NCBI GenBank assembly: GCA_013289585.1
Contig: JABCZR010000020.1
Span: 1 to 64,000, forward strand
Reading direction: 5' to 3'
DNA: 64,000 nucleotides
Source: Acidobacteriota bacterium
GTDB lineage: Bacteria; Acidobacteriota; Terriglobia; Acidiferrales; UBA7541
The notes beneath the pieces were generated by a model. It saw nothing but the letters and a program-made list of their open reading frames with translations, did not search any database and was not told the origin of the DNA. The translations under genes were made by a program, and so were the position numbers. This document shows, one piece after another, positions 53,451 to 63,195 of this stretch. Within the stretch, counting starts at the first letter, position 1. The number at the start of each line of letters is the position of its first letter.

Positions 53451-55229
53451 ATGAAATCCATACGCATTCGAACCCTTCTCGCGACAGCGATGCTTGCGAT
53501 TACTCTCCTCGGCGTGGGGACCAGCCCTGCGCGCGCGCAAGCTCCGCTGGAGCCCGGGCAACTGCCGTCGCACACGGTGTTCTACCTGAACTGGCGCGGC
53601 GCTCCCGCGCCGGACGTTCGAAAGGCCAACTCCCTGCTGGCGCTATGGGATGATCCGGACTTTGCGCCGGCGCGCTCGGCGCTGGCCACGAATATGCTCA
53701 ACTCTTCGCAGGAGAAATCAGAGGCAGCGAAATTGACTCCGGAAGAGATCCAGGAATACGCGTCGCTGCTGGAAAATGGATTCACGCTCGGTTATTTGAG
53801 CGAACCCGCCAAGCATGCCGCAGCAAATGCCGCCGCTGCGAAAGAAGCCAAAGTCCCGGCGTGGAATGGCATGTTTTTTGTGTATGACCGTACCGGCAAA
53901 GAGCTCCTGCTGACAAAAGCGATCCTGCGTGTGCGCGCGCAGCAAAAAGATGTGCCAAATCTTTCGCAAGTCACTCTCGGAGGCGTGGCGGTCCTCAAGT
54001 CCGAAGGAAAAAGCGGGGTCACCTACTGGGCGGAACACGGGAAGTACGCGGCCAGCGCGAGCGAGCGCTCGGTGATGGAAGAAATCCTGGCGCGCCTGGA
54101 CGGCAAAGCTCCCGCGGCGGCGTCGCTGGCGCAAACTCCGGCGTATCAGGAAGCGCAGCCGATTGCCGGGAGCGGTATGCTGGACTTTTTCGTGGGCATC
54201 CCGGACCTGAAAGAAATGGCATCGGATTCGAACGCCAGCAGCATGAAAGTGCGCCCGCTGCTCGACGCGGCGAAGCTCGAAGCGATTCATTCGATCTGTG
54301 GCCACGTTACGCTCGAGGGCGCGAAAACGCGAATTCAAGCGGCAATATTGGGCGATGCGGCGCCCGGAACGCCGTTTGACATCTGGTCCTCCGGCCAATC
54401 AACGCCGGCTTCGCTGGCGCTGGTTCCCGCGGATGCGATTTCCTACAGCTTCGCGGAAATTAATTTCATGGGCGTTTACGATATCGTGAAGCGCGTGGCG
54501 CGCGCGGCTTTTCCGCAGGGACAGCAGGGCAACGCGGATCTGCTCGATACCATGGCGCAAGCGCGGCTGGGAATGCCGCTGACGGATGCTATCGGATTGC
54601 TCAGCGGAGAATTCGCTTCGATGCAATCCAATCCGTCGATGGACAGCGCCAAGCAAGTGTATTTCTTCGGGATTCGAAAGAAGCCTGAGGCACTGAAACT
54701 GCTGCGCTCGGTTTTCGGGGATCAACTGACGTCGGAACGCAGCGAGGGCGAGACAACTTTCGTGAAGATTTCCCTGGGCGGAAAGCAGGGGAGCGCGGGC
54801 GTTGCGCAATGGAATTTTTTCAATCTGGCGGTGACACCCGACATGATCATTGGAGCCTCGCGCACGGAGACGATTCGTGAAGTGCTTGCAAACCGGGCCA
54901 AGGGCGCGGGATTCGCGAGCCTCGCCGGCGTGCCGCAATTTCAAGCGGGCCGGGCGCAGTTCCAGGAAAAAGTCAACGGCCTGAGTTATTTCGATTTTCA
55001 AAAAGTGGACTGGCCGGCCGCGAAAGAACATTGGATGGAAGAAGCAAAGAAGAACTCCACGGCAAAAAGCCTGGATCCCGCGCAAAAATCGGCCCCGACT
55101 GCCACTAGCACGGGAATGGACTGGCTCGCACAAGTGAATCCGCAGGTGTTTTCGCGACACCTGCATTATTCGTCGAGCGTTTCTTGGAAAGACGCCAAGG
55201 GAATCCATTGGGACCAGTGGCTGCAGTAG
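53451..55229 (+). CDS. Secreted hypothetical protein (DUF3352-like)
   Basis: A 592-residue protein with a signal peptide if it starts at ATG 53451 (MKSIRIRTLLATAMLAITLLG, ending near RAQA); a GTG at 53412 adds 13 unlikely residues. The mature protein is Ala-rich with blocks of alternating helices and strands (LPSHTVFYLNWRGAP; YLSEPAKHAAAN; LTSERSEGETTFVKISLGG), reminiscent of DUF3352-type proteins that bear repeated alpha/beta units. No motif allows a function. The VWFA gene begins eight bases after its stop, so one operon is likely. Confidence 0.6.
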   Translation: MKSIRIRTLLATAMLAITLLGVGTSPARAQAPLEPGQLPSHTVFYLNWRGAPAPDVRKANSLLALWDDPDFAPARSALATNMLNSSQEKSEAAKLTPEEIQEYASLLENGFTLGYLSEPAKHAAANAAAAKEAKVPAWNGMFFVYDRTGKELLLTKAILRVRAQQKDVPNLSQVTLGGVAVLKSEGKSGVTYWAEHGKYAASASERSVMEEILARLDGKAPAAASLAQTPAYQEAQPIAGSGMLDFFVGIPDLKEMASDSNASSMKVRPLLDAAKLEAIHSICGHVTLEGAKTRIQAAILGDAAPGTPFDIWSSGQSTPASLALVPADAISYSFAEINFMGVYDIVKRVARAAFPQGQQGNADLLDTMAQARLGMPLTDAIGLLSGEFASMQSNPSMDSAKQVYFFGIRKKPEALKLLRSVFGDQLTSERSEGETTFVKISLGGKQGSAGVAQWNFFNLAVTPDMIIGASRTETIREVLANRAKGAGFASLAGVPQFQAGRAQFQEKVNGLSYFDFQKVDWPAAKEHWMEEAKKNSTAKSLDPAQKSAPTATSTGMDWLAQVNPQVFSRHLHYSSSVSWKDAKGIHWDQWLQ

Positions 55230-55236
55230 AAGCGCG

Positions 55237-56268
55237 ATGCAGCCTAATCGTTTTTTTGGGTGGGCGCTACGCGCAGCCGTCCCGTTGTTCGCGGGAGTGT
55301 TGTGGCTGTCTTCGCTAGATTACGCGCGGGAAAATCCACAGGAAAACTCGCAGGCCATTCGAATCCATGTTGAGCGAGTAAATGTCGGCGTCATCGTCAC
55401 CGATCCCAGCGGGAAATTCGTGGAAGGATTGCGCCGCGAAAACTTTCACATTTTTGATAATGGTGTCGAACAACCGCTGACGGATTTCGCCACCATCGAG
55501 GAGCCGGCGCAGGTGCTGATGCTCATCGAGGCGGGCCCTGCAGTTTATCTTCTGGAGGGTGGCCATCTGCAGGCTGCGTTGGGGTTGCTGAGCGGGTTGT
55601 CTCCCGAGGATCGCGTCGCGGTGGTGAAATATGCGGATGCGCCACAGACACTCCTCGATTTCACTCCGGACAAGCAGGCCGCGGTGGCGGCCTTTGGACA
55701 CTTGCGATTCAACCTGGGGTTCGGTTCGCTGAATTTGACGGCGAGCGTTTCGAAAGTTATCGAATGGCTTGCGAGCGTGCAGGGAAAAAAGAGCATTGTT
55801 TTGCTCTCCACGGGTGTGGACACTTCGCCTTCGAATGAATCAGTCAGAGCGATACAACAGCTCAAAATTGGCGACGTCCTCCTTTTTACAGTTTCGCTGA
55901 AAGGCGGGCTGCAGCCTGCGCAGCCCGCAAATAAGAAAAAATCGCAGCCCGCCAGCTCCAGCAGGACGGCTCAGCAATTCGAACAAGCGGACCAACTTTT
56001 GAAAGCGATGGCGGATTCCACCGGTGGGCGTGCTTATTTCCCTGGGAACGCCAAAGAATTCGACGCCGCGTATGCGGAGATCGCGCAACTGGTCCGTCAC
56101 GAATACAGCCTGGCGTTCGCGCCGCCCACGAGCGACGGCATGGTGCACACCATCGAAGTCCGTGTCGACGTCCCGAAGCCCTCAGCTGCGAACGGGCCAG
56201 CGCCTTCGTATCGTATCGACCATCGCCAGGCGTATCTCTCTCCCGCACCGGCCGCATCAGCCAAGTAA
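55237..56268 (+). CDS. VWFA-related protein of the acidobacterial type
   Basis: A 343-residue exported protein. A signal peptide (1-28) leads a beta-rich segment IRIHVERVNVGVIVTDPSGKFVEGLRRENFHIFDNG (35-70, the usual acidobacterial VWFA N-domain), then a VWA fold. The metal site that should read DxSxS is IEAGPAVY here, so the MIDAS lacks its Asp and Ser residues and probably binds no metal. A later Thr/Asp (LSTGVDTSP) is kept. A Ser/Lys-rich insert follows. Role unknown. Confidence 0.8.
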   Translation: MQPNRFFGWALRAAVPLFAGVLWLSSLDYARENPQENSQAIRIHVERVNVGVIVTDPSGKFVEGLRRENFHIFDNGVEQPLTDFATIEEPAQVLMLIEAGPAVYLLEGGHLQAALGLLSGLSPEDRVAVVKYADAPQTLLDFTPDKQAAVAAFGHLRFNLGFGSLNLTASVSKVIEWLASVQGKKSIVLLSTGVDTSPSNESVRAIQQLKIGDVLLFTVSLKGGLQPAQPANKKKSQPASSSRTAQQFEQADQLLKAMADSTGGRAYFPGNAKEFDAAYAEIAQLVRHEYSLAFAPPTSDGMVHTIEVRVDVPKPSAANGPAPSYRIDHRQAYLSPAPAASAK

Positions 56269-56371
56269 TCCTTAGCAGAAATCTTTCGCGATAGTAGAAT
56301 CGATGGCCTATTGGCGCTGATGTAGTAGATTGTGCTGGCGACAGAGAACCATTTCGTATGCGGAGGCAGCA

Positions 56372-57265
56372 GTGGCACTCGCGATTACAGGTCTTTCCAA
56401 GACTTACCCGAACGGTGTAACGGCTCTTAAGAACCTATCACTCACGATTGGGAACAGCATGTTTGGGCTTGTGGGGCCAAACGGCGCCGGCAAGAGTTCC
56501 CTGATGCGTACTATCGCCACACTGCAGGACCCGGACTCCGGCTCCATCGAACTCGATGGCATCGACGTGCTGAGGCAGAAAGACGAGGTCCGGCGCATCC
56601 TGGGCTACCTGCCGCAGGAATTCGGCGTCTACCCCAAGATATCTGCCCTGGACATGCTGCAACACATCGCCGTGATGAAGGGGATGACTTCCGCGGGCCA
56701 GCGCAAGGAGACGGTGGAGGCGCTGCTGCAACAGACCAATTTGTGGGAGGTCCGCAAGAAAGCGCTTTCCACGTTTTCAGGGGGAATGAAGCAGCGGTTT
56801 GGCATCGCGCAGGCGCTGCTCGGCAATCCTCGGCTGATTATTGTTGACGAACCCACAGCCGGGCTGGACCCCGCTGAGCGCAATCGCTTTCTGAACTTAC
56901 TTTCCTCGCTGGGCAGCGACCGAACCGTGATCCTATCGACGCACATCGTCGATGACGTGCGCCAGCTGTGCCCGCGCATGGCCATCATCGCCTCTGGCGA
57001 GGTACTTCTGGAGGGCCCGCCAAATGAAGCCCTTGCCGCTCTCGATGGCAAGATCTGGTCAAAGGTGGTCGCCACGAACGACGAAATGCGCGCTTTGGAA
57101 ACGCAAGTTCACATGATCTCGACGCACCTCGTTGGCGGACAGCACGAAGTGCGCGTGTACGCTGACGGTTCACCCGGGAGCACTTTCCGCCCGGTGGATT
57201 CCAGCCTCGAAGACGTTTACTTTCTTAACCTTTCGCAACAGGCCAAGCGGCAGCTTCCGAATTAA
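56372..57265 (+). CDS. ABC transporter ATP-binding protein
   Basis: A 297-residue ATPase, GTG start at 56372 with GGAGGC before it; frames opening earlier do not add family sequence. Walker A GPNGAGKSSL (near 35-44), Q-loop YLPQEFGVYPK, signature FSGGMKQRFG, Walker B LIIVDEPTAGLDP, H-loop STHIVDDV. Type ABC-2/CcmA-like. It pairs with the following permease-peptidase gene 24 bases on. Exported substrate unknown. Confidence 0.94.
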   Translation: MALAITGLSKTYPNGVTALKNLSLTIGNSMFGLVGPNGAGKSSLMRTIATLQDPDSGSIELDGIDVLRQKDEVRRILGYLPQEFGVYPKISALDMLQHIAVMKGMTSAGQRKETVEALLQQTNLWEVRKKALSTFSGGMKQRFGIAQALLGNPRLIIVDEPTAGLDPAERNRFLNLLSSLGSDRTVILSTHIVDDVRQLCPRMAIIASGEVLLEGPPNEALAALDGKIWSKVVATNDEMRALETQVHMISTHLVGGQHEVRVYADGSPGSTFRPVDSSLEDVYFLNLSQQAKRQLPN

Positions 57266-57289
57266 GCTGGAGCACATAGAGGATCCGAC

Positions 57290-60200
57290 ATGGCACTCTT
57301 TTGGGAGTTTTTCACCTTCGAGCTGAAGTTTCGATTCAAGAGCCTGTCCACATATGTTTACTTTATCGTATGGCTGATGTTTTCGTTTCTGAACGTGGCG
57401 TCCGAAAGCTTCGGTCCCGTGGGCAATAGTAACGGCAAGATCCTGCTGAACGGCCCATGGGCCAACGCTTACAACGACATCGGCGCCGCGCTTTTCGGCA
57501 TCATTATTATTGCGGCGATCTTTGGGACATCGATCCTGCGCGACTTCCAGCGGGACACCTACCAGATCCTCTTTACCCAGCCGATCTCGAAATTCGCGTA
57601 TCTTGGCGGACGCTGGGCAGGGTCCTTTGTCACCGCGGTGTTCGCATTCTCCGGCACGATGTTTGGCACTTTCCTCGGCACGTTCGCGCCCTGGGCAGAC
57701 CATACGCGCATCGGACCAAATCATCTCTGGACCTACCTTCAGCCTTTTCTATCCATCCTGGTGGTGCAGATCTTTTTCCTTGGGTCTGTATTCTTCGCGG
57801 TCGCCGCACTCACCCGCAAGCTGTTCATCGTTTATCTCCAGGGTGTGGCGCTGTTCATGGTGTACATCATCGGGATCACAGTGTTCTCGGCGACGCGGTC
57901 GCTGGAGCGCTTCTGGTCGGGGATCCTTGATCCCGTTGGCTTCATACTGTTCGACGACGTTACGCGCTACTGGACAGTCATTGAGAAGAATACGATGCTG
58001 GTGACTTGGTCGCCGGCGCTCTCGGGCGGCGTGTTGCTTTACAACCGTCTCCTCTGGCTCGCTGTTGGCCTTGTCTCACTTCTTGCCACGTGGGCGCTCT
58101 TTCCGATGTCCGTGGAGGCTCTGACGGCGAGGTCGCAGGGCCGGCGCGCCGCCAAAGCGAAACAACAGGAACTCACGGAAGCCCAGCCCGTGCGATCCCT
58201 GGTCACCGCGCAGCTTCCCGATGTGCATCAGGCGTTTACACCCGGCACCACGTTTTCCCAATACATCTCACTCACACGGCTTCGACTGCGAAACATTGTC
58301 CGTGACATACCGTTCTGGGGAATGGTGGCGCTGCTGATCGCATTTGGAATCAATAATGGCCATTTTGCGGGACGCGTCGCCGGACGAAACATCTGGCCAG
58401 TCACATACTTGATGGTGCAGGCTGTCGAGGGCAGCGCGCTCCTTTTCCTATACATTGTCGCCACCCTGTATGCCGCGGAACTGTTGTGGCGGGAGCGCGA
58501 CACGCACTTCGATGGCATCCATGATGCACTGCCGATGCGCGAATCCACCGACTGGCTTTCCCGCCTGACAGCCATCATCGTCGTCGAACTCACCCTCCTG
58601 ACAGTCGCGATGTTCGTCGGCATAGTGATGCAGACAGTCGCCGGTTACTACCATTACGAGCTCCTCCAGTATTTCAAGGAACTCTACATCGTGACGTTTC
58701 CGCAAGTCCTGGCGTTCACGCTGCTCGCGCTGTTCGTGCAGACGATCGTCTCCAACAAGTTTGTGGGCCACGGCATCGTAATTGGCTTGTTCGTGCTGAT
58801 GCCTATCCTCTATGGATTTGGGTGGGAGAACACGCTGTACCTGGTCGGCCAGACACCCACGTACACGTACTCCGACATGAACGGTTACGGGCACTTTGTG
58901 CCTGCGTTGTTTTGGGCGATTACTTACTGGCTGGCGATCACCGCCGTGCTGGGAGTGCTGTGCATCGCGCTGGCCCGCCGCGGAGCGGAGGACTCCTTGC
59001 GGGCGCGCGCCCGCGCCGCCTTTCGGCTGGCGCCGCGACTGGCGCCACTCGGCTTACTTTTCGTAATCATTGCGGCCTGCGCCGGGGCCTGGTACTTCTA
59101 CAATGCTCACGTCCTGAACGAGTATCTGGACTCCAAGGCGCGCCGCCAGATCCAGGCCGGCTATGAACGGCAGTTCAAGCAGTACGAAAATCTGCTGCAG
59201 CCCAAGGTCACGGCAGTCGATACCACCATTAACATCTATCCCGAGCGCCGTTCTTTCGACGGAAACGTACGATTCACGCTCCAGAACAAGAGCAAAGAGC
59301 CGATCACTCAAGTCCATGTGACCGATCAGAGGCAGTCGGTGACGAACCTCCAGTTTGATCGCCCCTTTCGGCTCGTCAGCTCTGCGCCGCGCGGTATCTA
59401 CTCTATCTATGCCCTTGAGCAGCCGTTGGCGCCGGGCGAAATCCTAACGCTCACCTGCAACGTCGGGCACCAGACCCGAGGGTTCCGCGACGGCAACGAG
59501 CCTCCCGAGTTCGCCTACAACGGTACATTCTTTGATTCCGACTACCTTCCCTACATCGGCTATAACCCCAATATCGAGCTTGACGATCCGCGCCGGCGGC
59601 GCGAAGAGAAACTTCCGGACCTCGAAGAAATGGCCCACCGGGGTGACCCCACTCATTCGGTAGACAATATCTTCACGCGGGAGTCCGACTGGATCACCTA
59701 CCACACGGTCGTCAGCACCTCAGCGGACCAGATTGCCATTGCGCCCGGATATCTGCAGCGCGAGTGGCAAGACAGTGGGCGCCGCTTCTTCGAGTACAGC
59801 CTGGGCTCGACGCACATCCTGGACTTCTTCTCCTACATTTCCGCCCGCTACCAGGTGCGAAAAGAGATGTACCACGGACCCAATGGTGACGTCGCGCTCG
59901 AGATCTATTACGATCCTGCTCACACCTACGACCTCGATGACATGCTGGCGAGCGCACGCGCTGGACTCGATTACTACCAGCGTGTCTATAGTAACTACCA
60001 GTTCACGCAGTTCCGCATCCTGGAGTTCCCGCGCTACAGAACATTCGCGCAGTCCTTCCCCAACACTATCCCGTACTCGGAAGGCATTGGCTTCATCGGC
60101 CGGATCCTCAAGCCAACGGACATCGACTTCACCTATTTCGTGACGGCCCACGAGCTCGGCCACCAATGGTGGGGACACCAGCTTGTTGGGGCCAATGTTG

Positions 60201-60979
60201 AAGGTTCCAACATGATGTCGGAAAGCCTCGCGGAGTACTCCGCGCTGCAGGTGATGGCGCACAAGTACGGCAGCGATCTGATGCATCGCTATCTGCGGCA
60301 CGAACTTGATACCTATCTTCGTGGCCGCTCGAGCGAAACCCGCCACGAGCCGCCCCTCGCGCTGGTCCAGCGCGAACCTTACGTGTGGTATCAGAAGGGC
60401 GGGCAAATCCTGTATACGCTTGCCGACTACTTGGGGGAAGACAAACTCAACCTGGCACTTCACAACTTCCTGACGCAGTACCGCTATGCCAACGCGAACA
60501 ATCAGGCCGACGCCCACGACAATGTCCGCGCCGCGGGGGCCATCGACGGGTCCTATCCCGATACGCGTATGCTGGTTGACGCGATCAAGGCGCAAACGCC
60601 GCCGGAACTTCAGTACCTGGTGGAGGACGGCTTCAACCGCATCGTTCTTTATGACAACAAAGCCATCAGCGCGACTTCGCAGAAAACGGCGGACGGCAAA
60701 TACAAGGTCACGCTGGAGGTGCAGGCGCGAAAGGTGCAGGCGGATGGAAACGGGGCGGAGACGCCCGTGGCATTGGCGGACTACATCGAGATCGGAGTGT
60801 TCAGCGGAAAGAAAGATGAGGAAAAGCCGTTGTACCTGAAGAAGGAAAAATTCACGGAAGAACACAAGACGTTTGTGATCATCGTCGACCAGCAGCCCAC
60901 ACTGGCGGGGATTGATCCCTACAACAAGCTGATTGACAAGAATTCGGACGACAACATGATCGATGTCACCAAGCAGTGA
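57290..60979 (+). CDS. ABC permease fused to M1 aminopeptidase
   Basis: A 1229-residue membrane fusion. The first half holds two sets of about six membrane helices each (ABC-2-type permease). The second half is an M1 peptidase domain with HELGH at residues 954-958 and Glu978 (SESLAEYS). The spacing HExxH-x19-E is one residue longer than the usual x18 of M1 enzymes, a form I associate with this fusion family. The domain probably faces the periplasm, so peptides may be cut during transport. It works with the adjacent ATPase. Widespread in acidobacteria; substrate unknown. Confidence 0.9.
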   Translation: MALFWEFFTFELKFRFKSLSTYVYFIVWLMFSFLNVASESFGPVGNSNGKILLNGPWANAYNDIGAALFGIIIIAAIFGTSILRDFQRDTYQILFTQPISKFAYLGGRWAGSFVTAVFAFSGTMFGTFLGTFAPWADHTRIGPNHLWTYLQPFLSILVVQIFFLGSVFFAVAALTRKLFIVYLQGVALFMVYIIGITVFSATRSLERFWSGILDPVGFILFDDVTRYWTVIEKNTMLVTWSPALSGGVLLYNRLLWLAVGLVSLLATWALFPMSVEALTARSQGRRAAKAKQQELTEAQPVRSLVTAQLPDVHQAFTPGTTFSQYISLTRLRLRNIVRDIPFWGMVALLIAFGINNGHFAGRVAGRNIWPVTYLMVQAVEGSALLFLYIVATLYAAELLWRERDTHFDGIHDALPMRESTDWLSRLTAIIVVELTLLTVAMFVGIVMQTVAGYYHYELLQYFKELYIVTFPQVLAFTLLALFVQTIVSNKFVGHGIVIGLFVLMPILYGFGWENTLYLVGQTPTYTYSDMNGYGHFVPALFWAITYWLAITAVLGVLCIALARRGAEDSLRARARAAFRLAPRLAPLGLLFVIIAACAGAWYFYNAHVLNEYLDSKARRQIQAGYERQFKQYENLLQPKVTAVDTTINIYPERRSFDGNVRFTLQNKSKEPITQVHVTDQRQSVTNLQFDRPFRLVSSAPRGIYSIYALEQPLAPGEILTLTCNVGHQTRGFRDGNEPPEFAYNGTFFDSDYLPYIGYNPNIELDDPRRRREEKLPDLEEMAHRGDPTHSVDNIFTRESDWITYHTVVSTSADQIAIAPGYLQREWQDSGRRFFEYSLGSTHILDFFSYISARYQVRKEMYHGPNGDVALEIYYDPAHTYDLDDMLASARAGLDYYQRVYSNYQFTQFRILEFPRYRTFAQSFPNTIPYSEGIGFIGRILKPTDIDFTYFVTAHELGHQWWGHQLVGANVEGSNMMSESLAEYSALQVMAHKYGSDLMHRYLRHELDTYLRGRSSETRHEPPLALVQREPYVWYQKGGQILYTLADYLGEDKLNLALHNFLTQYRYANANNQADAHDNVRAAGAIDGSYPDTRMLVDAIKAQTPPELQYLVEDGFNRIVLYDNKAISATSQKTADGKYKVTLEVQARKVQADGNGAETPVALADYIEIGVFSGKKDEEKPLYLKKEKFTEEHKTFVIIVDQQPTLAGIDPYNKLIDKNSDDNMIDVTKQ

Positions 60980-61140
60980 AGAAGCGGTTCACGGAGTCGA
61001 GCTCATGACTTCGACTACAAATGTGACAATGGAAAATCACTTTTCTGGCTGGGGTACCTGCGGCATTGGTTAAATCCGAAAGAAGCCGCGTCAGGGGTAC
61101 TCCATACAAGTTTGACCTCCAGTGCGAAGAATTGGGGAAG

Positions 61141-62265
61141 CTACTCGCTTCTTGCCCAGGCCTTGGCGTTTTCGAATTTCTCGCTGCTTAGCCAAACCTT
61201 TTTCTCCCAGTCATTACCCATCTCGATGAAGGCCGCTTGTGCGGCCACCTTGTCATCCACCTTGAAAGCCATACTGGCGAAACGATTCCGCTTCATGCTG
61301 GAAACACCGTAGAGTTGTTCGAGCGCTGCGTAGCCCTGTTTGATTCTTGGCCAGGACATATTTTGAAGAGCGGTTTTTTCTGAATCACACTGACAGGCAA
61401 CGAGGCTGGCGACTTCGAAATAGAGAAAGTCGCCTTCCTGGCCGCCAACGCGATCGGAGATTTCTTTAGCGAAAGCTTCCGCATCCCCTTGATCGCCATA
61501 CCACTTGGGCTGCAGGAAATACGCGTACTCACGATAGAAATGATAGAAGTGAGGTTCGGAGGCGACGGCCAGTTCCATGAGTTCCCTGGCTTGCGATTTA
61601 TCCCAGCCTTGGGCGAGGGCCACATTTTGCATCACTTCAAACCAATAAGGACATTTCTGCTTCAGGCGCGCGGCTTCCGCCAAGGTGGCGGCGGCCAGTG
61701 CAATGCGTTCCCCATAGAGTTCCCATCCTTCCTCCGAAACGCTGTCCGCATATCCACCGCCCCTGGCCTGCCATGCGTAGCCCACATAGGCTTGGGCGAG
61801 ACTAATGCGTGCAGCGGCTGAATCTGGTTTTGCGGCAACCCACCGTTTCAGCGAATCCAGATTCATCTTCCAGTCGGATTCATCGGAATGTTCGCGGATA
61901 AATGTGGTGTCAACGGCGTCATAGAAGGCAAACAGTTTCCAAACGCCTCCAAGAATTCTGCCTTTGCCCTCGCGTGCTTCACTAGCCGCTTTTTCAAGTT
62001 GATCGAAATTTTCCTGACTGAAATACTGTTTTATCGGGCTCTCGTACTCCTGCTCGGTTTGAAGATTCCCGGGAATGCTCTTGGGCCGCGCGACGAGTGG
62101 CGCGGTTGTTGTCTGGATGGCGTGGCTGGCCGGGTTGTAGTCGCGAGCAATCTGAAGCAGGGCGTGGCTATCCACGTGTGCTGACGCGTGCGTTCGCCTG
62201 CAAGCACTAGCGGCAAGGCAAAGACTCAAGGCCAGAAGAAATGTAAGTCGCCTGCAAGAGAGCAT
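61141..62265 (-). CDS. Lipoprotein, DUF4034-like
   Basis: A 374-residue lipoprotein. Start ATG 62265 is chosen since it opens a lipoprotein signal (MLSCRRLTFLLALSLCLAAS) with lipobox A-S-A-C; the longer frame does not. Helical repeats in the body (DSAAARISLAQAYVGYAWQARGG then YGERIALAAATLAEAARL) resemble DUF4034/TPR-like proteins. The sequence has many Trp/Tyr residues. Family assignment is by resemblance; function unknown. Confidence 0.6.
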   Translation of the reverse strand: MLSCRRLTFLLALSLCLAASACRRTHASAHVDSHALLQIARDYNPASHAIQTTTAPLVARPKSIPGNLQTEQEYESPIKQYFSQENFDQLEKAASEAREGKGRILGGVWKLFAFYDAVDTTFIREHSDESDWKMNLDSLKRWVAAKPDSAAARISLAQAYVGYAWQARGGGYADSVSEEGWELYGERIALAAATLAEAARLKQKCPYWFEVMQNVALAQGWDKSQARELMELAVASEPHFYHFYREYAYFLQPKWYGDQGDAEAFAKEISDRVGGQEGDFLYFEVASLVACQCDSEKTALQNMSWPRIKQGYAALEQLYGVSSMKRNRFASMAFKVDDKVAAQAAFIEMGNDWEKKVWLSSEKFENAKAWARSE

Positions 62266-62502
62266 GAACCCGTCCTTTTTACCGATTGAGGTACTTAAAT
62301 CGTATGAGACCCGGGCTCGCAGAGAAACTGTACTAAGGGACTGGTTTCGATGTTGGATTGGACACACTGGGAGGGCGCTTGGAGATGTCCCGATGCCCGG
62401 AGCGTTTGGGGTTGATCCGATTGTGCGCCCAGTCCAACGGTATCGAACGGTAAGAGTGTTACGATAATTGATTGTTGCACTTCATGTTCAGGAGACTGCG
62501 AA

Positions 62503-63138
62503 GTGAAAAAAAGATTGGGCATTCGTTTCGCCGCAGTGGTTGTGGTCCTGGCGCTTGCATCGCTGCCTCTCTTCGCGCAGTCCAAGATTGTGGAGCGCTG
62601 GGTCCTGACGGGCTTGCCGATGCCGCCGATCAAGAAAATCCTGGTCATCGCGGCGCTGGAAAATTATCTAATCCGGCAGGAATTTGAAGATGAAATGGAA
62701 AAGCTGCTGGCCAAATCCGGGGTGGAGGGTGTTCGGAGCCACATGGTTCTCCCGCCGAGGAACGAACTGATGGAAGGCGAGATGAAGGAGCGAATCAAGG
62801 AGGGAGGCTACGACGCGGTGCTGGTGGTGCGGCCGAGAGCGGTGCGCACGGAAACCGAAGAGGTTGTAACCGGAGTGGCTTATGTTCCGCCGCCGGGTTA
62901 TTACAATTTTTGGCCTTACTGGCAGGCGGCCTACCGCGAGGTGGTCATCAGTTCTTATCTGAAGGAAAACACCATCGTCCGAGCGGAGTTCAATCTTTAC
63001 AACACCAGGGATGAAAAGCTGTTGTGGAACGGCGAGAGCGACACGGTCTATTCGAAAGATTTCGGGAAGCTGGGCAAGAGCTACGCCAAGATGCTCGTGA
63101 ACCAATTGAAGAAGGATAAAGTGATCGGGAAGAAGTAG
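62503..63138 (+). CDS. Secreted hypothetical protein
   Basis: A 211-residue protein, GTG start at 62503 with CAGGAG before it. Signal peptide MKKRLGIRFAAVVVVLALA ends near FAQ. The mature part (IKKILVIAALENYLIRQ; YDAVLVVRPRAVRTETEEV; VRAEFNLYNTRDEKLLWNGE) has strand-helix order like DUF4136-type lipoproteins that sit at the outer membrane. No catalytic residues seen. Confidence 0.6.
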   Translation: MKKRLGIRFAAVVVVLALASLPLFAQSKIVERWVLTGLPMPPIKKILVIAALENYLIRQEFEDEMEKLLAKSGVEGVRSHMVLPPRNELMEGEMKERIKEGGYDAVLVVRPRAVRTETEEVVTGVAYVPPPGYYNFWPYWQAAYREVVISSYLKENTIVRAEFNLYNTRDEKLLWNGESDTVYSKDFGKLGKSYAKMLVNQLKKDKVIGKK

Positions 63139-63195
63139 ATCGCGCCGAGGATAGCTGGCGAGAAACCTGCTGGTCCGTTGGGGATTGCTCCCGGG

